NCBI GenBank assembly: GCA_037625715.1
Contig: JASJHQ010000023.1
Coordinates: forward strand, 1 to 6,017
Length of the DNA stretch: 6,017 nt
Reading direction: 5' to 3'
Source: JABAYQ01 sp018608925
GTDB taxonomy: Bacteria > Bacteroidota > Bacteroidia > Flavobacteriales > UBA7312
Each line of letters begins with the position of its first letter. The first letter of the stretch is position 1. Positions 1 through 5,617 of the stretch are shown piece by piece. A program made the position numbers and the translations under genes. Under the pieces are notes generated by a model. It was not told the DNA's origin, made no database searches, and was given only the letters and a program-made list of their open reading frames with translations.

Positions 1-312
1 ATTGACGAACAGGTGAATGATGATGATGAAAATATGATGCACCAAATACCCGACCAGTCAGAGCCATATAATATAGCTTTGCTAAATGTTTATTTAACTG
101 GTTTATTAAAAAAGCATTTAGATAAAAAAGAATTTGAAGTATTGAGATTAAGCTATGGGCTTAATTGCGATAAGCATTCAGCAAATCAAATAGCTCATAT
201 ATTAAATATAGAAGGATCAAGCGCATATGTTAGGATTTCAGAAATAAAGAAACAAGCAGTGCAAAAATTAATAGAAAATGTAGATTCTTCGCAAGTAATT
301 GATTATCTTTAA
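1..312 (+). CDS. Sigma-70 family RNA polymerase sigma factor, C-terminal part (region 4), 5'-partial
   Basis: The frame is open to the left edge (Ile-Asp-Glu-Gln before the GTG at 13), so this is probably the 3' end of a longer sigma factor rather than a gene starting at 13. Visible sequence: an acidic linker (NDDDEN), a helical segment, then LDKKEFEVLRLSYGLN, which matches the start of sigma region 4 (family pattern: L-x-x-R/K-E-x-x-V-L-R-L-x-Y/F-G-L). A helix-turn-helix follows (SANQIAHILNI, then YVRISEIKKQAVQKLIE). Region 4 contacts the -35 promoter element and the polymerase beta flap. The segment corresponding to the RERVRQI recognition helix of housekeeping factors is replaced by a divergent stretch that appears about two residues longer, so promoter preference may differ (inference). 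It stands 25 bases before the recombination genes and may direct phage transcription. Regions 1-3 cannot be seen. The ending at TAA 310-312 is certain. Confidence 0.75.
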   Translation: MDEQVNDDDENMMHQIPDQSEPYNIALLNVYLTGLLKKHLDKKEFEVLRLSYGLNCDKHSANQIAHILNIEGSSAYVRISEIKKQAVQKLIENVDSSQVIDYL

Positions 313-337
313 CATATATAACTAAATTAAATTAATT

Positions 338-862
338 ATGAAACTACACGAAAAACTAAGTAAAATCCAAGTGGAGTTTAAATCTAAAAAAAGTAGGTTT
401 AATGCATTTGGTAAGTACAACTTCAGATCAGCTGAGGACATTTTAGAAGGATTGAAACCGTTTAATGCAAAGTATAGTGTATACTTTAAAGTAGATGAAG
501 AGCTAATAGCTTCTGATCCATTCCCAATATTTAAATCTGTTGCTACTATATGTGATGGCACAGACACCATAGAGGCAACCGCTGTTGTGGGTGTTGATCT
601 TGACCAAAAGGGTATGCAAATGCCGCAGAAATTTGGTAGCGGTTCTTCTTACGGGAAAAAGTATGCCCTTGGAAATCTATTATTAATAGATGATACTGCT
701 GATTCAGATGCAACAAATAATCACAGCAAGACAACAGCAAAGCCAAAACTTGAAGGAGCGGCTTTAGAAAAAGCAAAAGAGTTTATTAAATCAGGTAAAG
801 GAACTATTGAAGATATTAAAAAGAAATACGAAATCGATCCTTCACTTTTAAAAACACTATAA
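338..862 (+). CDS. erf: ERF-family single-strand DNA annealing protein (phage recombinase)
   Basis: The 174-residue product resembles the ERF superfamily (Pfam ERF, founder P22 Erf), which anneals complementary single strands in phage recombination and genome circularisation. Visible family signatures are GKYNFRSAEDILEGLKP at about residues 25-41 (the G-x-Y-x-F-R-S-x-E-D-I-L-x-x-L-K-P block), a beta-rich core with ATAVVGVD at about 80-87, and GSGSSYGKKYALGNLLLIDD at about 100-119, the most diagnostic block. A polar linker (about 124-138) leads to a short C-terminal helical segment that may mediate protein contacts. ATG 338 fits the start of the conserved N-terminus; no Shine-Dalgarno sequence precedes it, only an A/T-rich leader. 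The stop overlaps the next start as TAATG, so it is translationally coupled to a RecE-like exonuclease, the usual annealase-exonuclease pairing. I am confident of the family; the phage-specific role is inferred from context. Confidence 0.9.
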   Translation: MKLHEKLSKIQVEFKSKKSRFNAFGKYNFRSAEDILEGLKPFNAKYSVYFKVDEELIASDPFPIFKSVATICDGTDTIEATAVVGVDLDQKGMQMPQKFGSGSSYGKKYALGNLLLIDDTADSDATNNHSKTTAKPKLEGAALEKAKEFIKSGKGTIEDIKKKYEIDPSLLKTL

Positions 863-1602
863 TGAAAAAGTCTCAGTTAAAAGATATACTTAAAAATTTA
901 GAAGATGACGAGAAATACTACGGCGATTTCGGCAAACAATTTTTGTCAAATTCAAATATTGGAGCGCTTTTAACTGATCCTTTATCTTTGCATCTTCCTC
1001 AGCCCGCTAATCCAAACTTAATAAAAGGAGCTTACTTTCACACATTAGTGTTGGAACCTGAGAAGCTTAACAGGTACAAAATTATTGATGCTAAAACCAG
1101 AAATAATGCAGAGTACAAAGCGCTGACTAACCCAGAGATATGTCTTTTACAGCACGAAGCAGATATGCTACAAGCTTTAAATGAAACGCTAATGGCAAAT
1201 GAAACCGCCAAAGGCTTAATACAAGATATAGATGTTGAGTATGAAATTCCAGGTCTCCAGGAATTAGCGGGTGAATGGTGGAAATGTAAAACAGATATTA
1301 AAAATAACACGCAGGGTATTATTGTTGATCTTAAAACCAGTGGAGATATAACTAGGTTTGAGCAAAGCGCAAGAAACTATAACTATGATAGTCAAGCGTA
1401 TATATACTCAAGTTATTTTAAAATGGATTTTATTTTCTTAGTTATAGACAAAAAAACTAAAAAAATTGGTATCTTTGACTGTTCCCCTCAGTTTCTCGAG
1501 CGTGGTAAATTTAAAGTCGAAGAAGCCGCTGAGCAGTACAGGTTGTACTATAAGGATCAGAGTTTTGATCCTAAGAATTACTTTATATCAAAAACACTTT
1601 AA
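862..1602 (+). CDS. PD-(D/E)XK exonuclease, RecE/DUF3799-like
   Basis: The 246-residue product resembles the nuclease domain of RecE (exonuclease VIII) and DUF3799 phage proteins. These resect double-stranded ends to give single strands for the partner annealase. The motifs run in order: GAYFHTLVLEPEK at about residues 56-68, where His60 matches the conserved H of the G-x-x-x-H-x-x-x-L/x-E-P block; Glu127 in VEYEI; KCKTDI with Asp145; IIVDLKTS with Asp156 and Lys158, the D/E-x-K core; and DSQAYIY with Gln178 and Tyr182, the Q-x-x-x-Y motif typical of this RecB-like nuclease branch. The C-terminal part (about 186-207, FKMDFIFLVIDKKTKKIGIF) fits the usual beta strands after the active site. It begins within the TAATG overlap with the ERF gene and precedes the SSB-like gene, so the three form a recombination operon. 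All catalytic residues I expect are present, and nothing suggests inactivation. Confidence 0.85.
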   Translation: MKKSQLKDILKNLEDDEKYYGDFGKQFLSNSNIGALLTDPLSLHLPQPANPNLIKGAYFHTLVLEPEKLNRYKIIDAKTRNNAEYKALTNPEICLLQHEADMLQALNETLMANETAKGLIQDIDVEYEIPGLQELAGEWWKCKTDIKNNTQGIIVDLKTSGDITRFEQSARNYNYDSQAYIYSSYFKMDFIFLVIDKKTKKIGIFDCSPQFLERGKFKVEEAAEQYRLYYKDQSFDPKNYFISKTL

Positions 1603-1621
1603 TTAATTAAAACTAAAACAA

Positions 1622-1945
1622 ATGGCATCAATTATTAAAACGAGTATCAACTTAAACATGATACCAAAAGGAAAAATCATTGAAGGTAAAAAAGGAAAGT
1701 ATTTACCTATTACAATTACATTAAATGACGCAATAGATAATTACGGGAATCAAGGCCCAGTAATTGTAGAGCAGTCAAAAGAAGAACGCGACGCTAAAGC
1801 GGACAAAGTATATCTTGGAAATGCAAAAGTTGTTTGGTCTAATGGAACAAACGTGGATGCAGCACCTAGAGACAATCAAACACAACAAGGAGGTTTTCAA
1901 GCAGCTCCAGCAGCGGCAGCCCCTCAAGATGACTTGCCTTTTTAA
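1622..1945 (+). CDS. ssb: Small single-stranded DNA-binding (SSB-like) protein with acidic C-terminal tip
   Basis: This 107-residue protein has an N-terminal beta-rich part (about residues 3-72: SIIKTSINLNM, GKYLPITITLND, PVIVEQS, KVYLGNAKVVW) compatible with a short OB fold. A low-complexity Gln/Ala/Pro linker follows (about 80-101), and the protein ends PQDDLPF. That arrangement, OB core, flexible linker and D-D-x-P-F tip, is the hallmark of bacterial SSBs, whose C-terminal tip recruits replication and recombination proteins. The core does not read as a standard SSB, and the protein is shorter than cellular SSBs (often 160-180 residues), so the call rests on the tail, the layout and its place between a recombination pair and the primase-helicase. 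The ATG follows a 19-base A-rich leader without Shine-Dalgarno sequence. A hairpin terminator candidate lies 18 bases past the stop. Binding to single-stranded DNA is inferred, not shown. Confidence 0.65.
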   Translation: MASIIKTSINLNMIPKGKIIEGKKGKYLPITITLNDAIDNYGNQGPVIVEQSKEERDAKADKVYLGNAKVVWSNGTNVDAAPRDNQTQQGGFQAAPAAAAPQDDLPF

Positions 1946-1963
1946 TTATTTACTATGTGTGTT

Positions 1964-1997
1964 AATAGGGGGAGTAATGTGAATCGCTCCCCTTATT
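1964..1997 (+). terminator. Probable intrinsic terminator after the SSB-like gene
   Basis: An inverted repeat lies in the longest clear intergenic gap. The arm AATAGGGGGAG (1964-1974) pairs over 11 bp with CTCCCCTTATT (1987-1997), with a single G-T wobble and a 12-base loop. The downstream side is T-rich (TTATTTTAATT). The GC-rich half of the stem stands out in this AT-rich window. The position fits the end of the recombination operon before the primase-helicase transcript. The T tract is interrupted, so termination may be partial; an RNA-processing or stability hairpin is the alternative. Confidence 0.65.
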
Positions 1998-2023
1998 TTA
2001 ATTAACTACTAATTTCTTACCCG

Positions 2024-3745
2024 ATGCAAACAACGGAGATAAACGGATTTCAAATAGAACAATTTAATCAATATGATTTACCAACCGGTAAGCCTGAAGG
2101 TACTTGTCCTGTTTGTTCCGAACATAGAAAACCTGAAAATAAAAAAGCTAAATGCGCTTCTTATGATTGGGAAAGAGGGCTAGGCACTTGCCATCACTGC
2201 TCTAATACATTTCAACTTCACACATACCAGCGAAAAGGAAACGCTGAAAAAGTCTACATTAAACCAGAACCAATACAGCCTAAAGAAGTAAGTACTAAGG
2301 TTCAAGAATGGTTTCAAACTAGAGGAATATCCAACGATACATTAAACGCTCTTAAGGTTACTGAAGGCGTGGAGTACATGCCCCAAACCAGTAAAGAAGA
2401 AAACGCAATACACTTTAACTATTTTATGGGTGATGAACTCATTAATGTAAAGTATAGAGACGGCAGAAAAAACTTTAAACTTTATAAAGGAGCTGAAAAA
2501 GTATTTTATAATATCAACAGTATTGTAGGATATGAGTACTGCGTAATTGTAGAAGGCGAAATGGATGCTCTTAGTTTGCACGAAGCTGGAATACCAAATG
2601 TAGTATCTGTACCTAATGGGGCTACGCTTGGCACAAACAATTTAGATTATTTAGATAACTGTATAGATTACTTTACTGATAAAGAAAAAGTAATACTAGC
2701 TTTAGACGGAGATGAGGCTGGACAAGCCTTACAAAACGAGTTTATTAGAAGACTCGGAGCTGAGGTCTGCTTTATAGCGACCTTTGATGATTGCAAAGAC
2801 TCAAATGAATATTTATTAAAACATGGAAAAGAAAATCTGGCGGAGCGTATTGCCAACGCAAAACCCGTCCCACTTGAAGGAGTCACCACTTTTAAGGACA
2901 TTGAAGGGGAGATTACTGATTTCGTTACAAATGGCTTTAAGCCCGGATTTCAGGTTGGCTTATCTAACTTTGATGAAATCTTTTCAACTTACACTGGTCA
3001 ATTTATTACTGTCACTGGTATACCTTCTTCCGGCAAGAGTGATTTCGTCGACCAAATGGTTGTGGGCTATAATGCTAAGTATGGATGGAAAACAGCATTT
3101 GCTAGTCCTGAGAATGCGCCAACTTATCTTCACGCACATAAGCTTATGCGAAAGATATGGCAAGGCATGCCCACTAAAGAAGACATTGGTACAAGCAAAT
3201 GGAACCAAGTAGCCGAGCATTGTAACTCTAATTTCTATCATATTGATATGGATAGGTACAGCCTTGAAGGAGTGCTAAGAAAAGGGGCTGAGCTTGTAAA
3301 GCGTAAAGGAATTAAATGTTTAATTATTGATCCTTTTAATAAGGTTAGAGACTACGACGGCAATTCAGGCGATGTTAATGCATATACTTTAGAGTATTTA
3401 ACTAAGATTGAAATATTTGCAAAGAAATATGATGTTTTAGTTATTGTAGTAGCACACCCAACTAAAATGTATAAGGATGCCAATGGCAAAATTGAAGAAC
3501 CTACAATGTATAACATTAAAGGTGGTGGTGAATGGTATGATGCTTCTTATCACGGCTTATTAGTGCATAGAGACTATGAAAACAAAACAGTTAAATGTAA
3601 AGTGCTTAAAGTAAAGTTTCAAAACTTAGGAGAGAATGGAGCTGAAGCACACTTTAAATGGGAACATAAATCTGGATGCTTTTTACCTATTAGGGATCCT
3701 AGTCAGTCTGTTGCGGGCTCTGACAAAATGCCTTGGGACATGTAA
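2024..3745 (+). CDS. Bifunctional DNA primase-helicase, T7 gp4-like
   Basis: The 573-residue product combines primer synthesis and DnaB-type 5'-3' unwinding at the replication fork, as in T7 gp4. N-terminal zinc-binding region: Cys28 and Cys31 (CPVC), Cys44, then Cys56 and Cys59 (CHHC). TOPRIM domain: VIVEGEMDAL with Glu177 and LALDGDEAG with Asp228 and Asp230, the metal-binding residues for primer synthesis. Helicase domain: a linker region near 286-315, Walker A GIPSSGKS with Lys338, SPEN with Glu363 as likely catalytic base, Walker B CLIIDPFN with Asp436, VIVVAHPTK with His478, and LLVHRD with Arg516 where T7 gp4 has its arginine finger. Length matches T7 gp4 (566 residues). The C-terminus ends in KMPWDM, short and acidic/aromatic like the gp4 tail that touches the polymerase. 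No Shine-Dalgarno sequence precedes the ATG. The stop overlaps the next gene by one base. All key residues are intact. Confidence 0.95.
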   Translation: MQTTEINGFQIEQFNQYDLPTGKPEGTCPVCSEHRKPENKKAKCASYDWERGLGTCHHCSNTFQLHTYQRKGNAEKVYIKPEPIQPKEVSTKVQEWFQTRGISNDTLNALKVTEGVEYMPQTSKEENAIHFNYFMGDELINVKYRDGRKNFKLYKGAEKVFYNINSIVGYEYCVIVEGEMDALSLHEAGIPNVVSVPNGATLGTNNLDYLDNCIDYFTDKEKVILALDGDEAGQALQNEFIRRLGAEVCFIATFDDCKDSNEYLLKHGKENLAERIANAKPVPLEGVTTFKDIEGEITDFVTNGFKPGFQVGLSNFDEIFSTYTGQFITVTGIPSSGKSDFVDQMVVGYNAKYGWKTAFASPENAPTYLHAHKLMRKIWQGMPTKEDIGTSKWNQVAEHCNSNFYHIDMDRYSLEGVLRKGAELVKRKGIKCLIIDPFNKVRDYDGNSGDVNAYTLEYLTKIEIFAKKYDVLVIVVAHPTKMYKDANGKIEEPTMYNIKGGGEWYDASYHGLLVHRDYENKTVKCKVLKVKFQNLGENGAEAHFKWEHKSGCFLPIRDPSQSVAGSDKMPWDM

Positions 3746-4026
3746 TGGGAAGCGGCTATAAAAAGAAAACCAAAAACAATTTGCCTGATAATTATATTGC
3801 AAATAATGAAGAGCAAAAAGCTTATAGTTGGTGTATACACAACAACATAAGAATAGGATTAGAAGCTATGGACTATATACAGAACCCAAACAGATGGAAG
3901 ATAGCAATAAGTATAGGGGAAAATCATAAAGCAGCACACTTATCTCCTAATATATATACTAAAGATAATGTTTGGCAGGAATATTATAAAGCTTGCTTAT
4001 ATTACTACAATAAACACAATAAATAA
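3745..4026 (+). CDS. Hypothetical phage protein, 93 residues
   Basis: I do not recognise this protein. The ATG at 3745 overlaps the primase-helicase stop as TAATG, and its own stop overlaps the ThyA-like start in the same way. This double coupling supports a real, co-translated gene. A TTG 12 bases upstream is in frame but lies inside the previous gene and is a less likely start. The product has a basic N-terminus (GSGYKKKTKNN), then a segment rich in aromatic residues and helix formers: AYSWCIHNNIRIGLEAMDYI, NRWKIAISIG and VWQEYYKACLYYYNKHNK. There is no signal peptide, membrane segment or known catalytic motif. It is probably a small soluble accessory protein. Its place between a replicative helicase and a nucleotide enzyme suggests a role in DNA metabolism, but nothing in the sequence shows which. 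Confidence 0.75.
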   Translation: MGSGYKKKTKNNLPDNYIANNEEQKAYSWCIHNNIRIGLEAMDYIQNPNRWKIAISIGENHKAAHLSPNIYTKDNVWQEYYKACLYYYNKHNK

Positions 4027-4841
4027 TGGATATACAAAAAGAATACAATAGCTTAATGTCTGAAGTCTTATATCAAGGCAAAAAGAAAACTGATCGCACA
4101 GGGACAGGAACGTTAAGTGTGTTTGGCAGAACAATTCGCCATGATATGAGCAATGGATTTCCTTTGCTTACTACAAAGAAAGTTTGGTTTAAAGCTGCAT
4201 TAACTGAAATTCTTTGGATTTTACAAGGCAGAACAGATATAACATATTTGCAACAGCACAAAGTTCATTATTGGGATGCTGATTATAAAAGGTCAGGTAG
4301 AACAGATAACACTTTAGGCCCAGTGTATGGCAAGCAATGGCGCGATTTTGGCGGCGTAGATCAGCTTAAAAACCTTTTAGCTGAGATCAAGTCTAATCCT
4401 GATTCAAGACGCCTTATAGTCAGCGCGTGGAATCCAATTGAAATGGATGATATGGCTTTGCCCCCGTGTCATTACGGCTTTCAAGTATATATTAATGATG
4501 GGGTTATAGATTTAATGTGGCAACAGCGTTCTGTAGATATATTTTTAGGTTTACCTTATGATATTGCAATGTATGGATTGCTATTGGAGTTCTTAGCTAA
4601 GGGTAATGGCTTAAAAGCGGGTTCACTAATTGGGCAACTAGGCGACTGCCACCTTTATAGCAACCATATAAAACAAACTTCAGAGCAATTAGAAAGATAT
4701 ATGTATGACTTACCAACGATTAATGTTGAGCACGGTTTGTATCTTGAAGACGATGCTATTTTTATGCCAGTACATAATTCTGTATCTTTAAATAATTATA
4801 AATCTCACCCCTCAATTTTAGCGCCGTTATCGGTAGGGTAA
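4026..4841 (+). CDS. Thymidylate synthase family enzyme, likely dCMP (hydroxy)methyltransferase (Asp179)
   Basis: The 271-residue product aligns along its full length with ThyA (E. coli, 264 residues), which transfers a one-carbon unit from methylene-tetrahydrofolate to C5 of a pyrimidine nucleotide. Intact features: DRTGTGT with Arg24, LLTTKK with Lys51, EILW with Glu61, DSRR with Arg128-129, PPCH with nucleophile Cys148, QQRSVD with Arg168, Ser169 and Asp171, and GDCHLYSNH with His209 and Tyr211. The deciding change is GLPYDIA: Asp179 replaces the invariant Asn (Asn177 in E. coli) that reads the uracil edge. In this family Asp here is characteristic of dCMP hydroxymethylase (T4 gp42), and engineered Asn-to-Asp thymidylate synthases accept dCMP. 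The likely substrate is therefore dCMP, giving 5-hydroxymethyl- or 5-methyl-dCMP; the sequence does not settle which. A second Trp of the folate site (E. coli Trp83) also appears replaced (Asp86), and the C-terminus is APLSVG rather than the usual PVAI-type end. The gene is coupled by TAATG to the upstream gene. Family is certain; specificity is inferred. Confidence 0.9.
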   Translation: MDIQKEYNSLMSEVLYQGKKKTDRTGTGTLSVFGRTIRHDMSNGFPLLTTKKVWFKAALTEILWILQGRTDITYLQQHKVHYWDADYKRSGRTDNTLGPVYGKQWRDFGGVDQLKNLLAEIKSNPDSRRLIVSAWNPIEMDDMALPPCHYGFQVYINDGVIDLMWQQRSVDIFLGLPYDIAMYGLLLEFLAKGNGLKAGSLIGQLGDCHLYSNHIKQTSEQLERYMYDLPTINVEHGLYLEDDAIFMPVHNSVSLNNYKSHPSILAPLSVG

Positions 4842-4854
4842 AAAACAAATTGTT

Positions 4855-5514
4855 ATGTATCATATCTATCACATTCCTGGTAAAAAAATTGGTGTTACAC
4901 GTAATCTTGAATTAAGGGTTACTCAAGCTCAAGGCTACAACACTGGTGAGTATGAAGTCATTGAATCTTCCGATGACATCCACTATGTATCTAAAAGAGA
5001 AATTGCTTTACAAAAGTCTTATGGATATAAAGTTGACAGACAATTATATAAAGACTTAATAAAGAAAAAATCAAATCAAATGAAAATTAATGTAACCGAA
5101 CAAACTACAACTTTCCCTTTTCCAAAAGACAAATTAAAGGGCCATTTAATGGAAACCATAGGTATGAAATGGGAAACATCATTTGGTGAATTTGAATTAA
5201 CGTTAGAATCAATTAGATGGATTGAGCATAATGCTGTTGTATCTATGTATGATACACAAAGATCATTCGTATATAATAAAGCATTTAGCGAAGCATTCTC
5301 TAATAACTTTAATGAAGAAGCTCCTAATATATATGATGATATACGTCTCTGGGCAGCTGCTAAAGGCATCTATACTAAAGGAGACAGCAAAACGCAATAC
5401 ATTAAACTTTTAGAAGAAGTTGGTGAATTAGCTAAAGCTATACTTGAAAAAGATAAGCCAGAAATTATTGACGCTATTGGCGACTGCGTAGTTGTTCTTA
5501 CGAATTTAGCTTAG
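4855..5514 (+). CDS. GIY-YIG-like / MazG-like NTP pyrophosphohydrolase fusion, interrupted by in-frame TAG
   Basis: Three parts can be seen. Residues 1 to about 65 resemble a compact GIY-YIG nuclease fold: YHIYHI, KIGVT in place of the YIG strand, NLELRV with Arg21, and SKREIALQKSYGYKVD with Glu49 as the possible catalytic acid. Residues about 76-155 are unrecognised (FPFPKDKLKGHLME, then WETSFGEFELT). From about 158 there is a MazG-like all-alpha NTP pyrophosphohydrolase: LLEEVGELAKAI with the E-E-x-x-E motif at 187-191, and EIIDAIGD with Glu203, Asp206 and Asp210 for the second metal motif. MazG enzymes convert NTP or dNTP to NMP plus pyrophosphate. The TAG at 5512-5514 cuts the product at 219 residues, before the last MazG helix, while matching sequence goes on to TAA 5614-5616 (253 residues in all). 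The ATG lies 13 bases after the ThyA-like stop. Domain calls: MazG good, GIY-YIG moderate, since its second Tyr is replaced by Lys11. Confidence 0.75.
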   Translation: MYHIYHIPGKKIGVTRNLELRVTQAQGYNTGEYEVIESSDDIHYVSKREIALQKSYGYKVDRQLYKDLIKKKSNQMKINVTEQTTTFPFPKDKLKGHLMETIGMKWETSFGEFELTLESIRWIEHNAVVSMYDTQRSFVYNKAFSEAFSNNFNEEAPNIYDDIRLWAAAKGIYTKGDSKTQYIKLLEEVGELAKAILEKDKPEIIDAIGDCVVVLTNLA

Positions 5515-5616
5515 CTTGAAGATCTTAAAATTGAAGATTGTGTGCAATCGGCTTACAACGTAATACAAAATAGAAAAGGCAAGATGATTAATGGAACCTT
5601 TGTAAAAGAATCTTAA
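5512..5616 (+). pseudogene. Continuation of the MazG-like reading frame beyond the amber codon
   Basis: In the same frame after TAG the translation is LEDLKIEDCVQSAYNVIQNR, followed by KGKMINGTFVKES and TAA. The C-terminal helix and R-K-G-K-M-x-N-G-x-F-V-K ending are typical of phage and bacterial MazG-like proteins, so this stretch was coding in the same protein. The TAA leaves one base before the next ATG (5618), matching the tight packing elsewhere in the window. Treating TAG as the end would leave a 103-base gap, the largest here. Either the gene is freshly broken, the base is miscalled, or the codon is read through. I see no separate start for this fragment. Confidence 0.75.
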
Positions 5617-5617
5617 T

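Noticed and set aside
74..81. TAGCTTTG, a match to the Bacteroidota -7 motif TAnnTTTG
   Set aside because: It lies inside the sigma factor coding region and has no TTG at the right distance upstream; chance match.
1038..1310. Open frame on the - strand inside the RecE-like gene (and similar ones at 322-570, 546-776, 2342-2581, 2668-2901, 2984-3241, 4073-4261, 5076-5369)
   Set aside because: All lie opposite well-supported + strand genes and give no recognisable protein; they are antisense shadows.
2823..3212. Open frame of 129 codons on the + strand inside the primase-helicase gene
   Set aside because: It lies in another frame over the linker and Walker A region of a clearly intact primase-helicase and shows no domain features; it is a shadow.
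3733..3744. TTG start for the 93-residue gene
   Set aside because: The ATG at 3745 forms the same TAATG overlap used elsewhere in the window and is the simpler start.
4844..4854. Small palindrome AACAAATTGTT directly before the ATG at 4855
   Set aside because: Only five pairs around one base in A/T-rich sequence; too weak to call an operator or hairpin.
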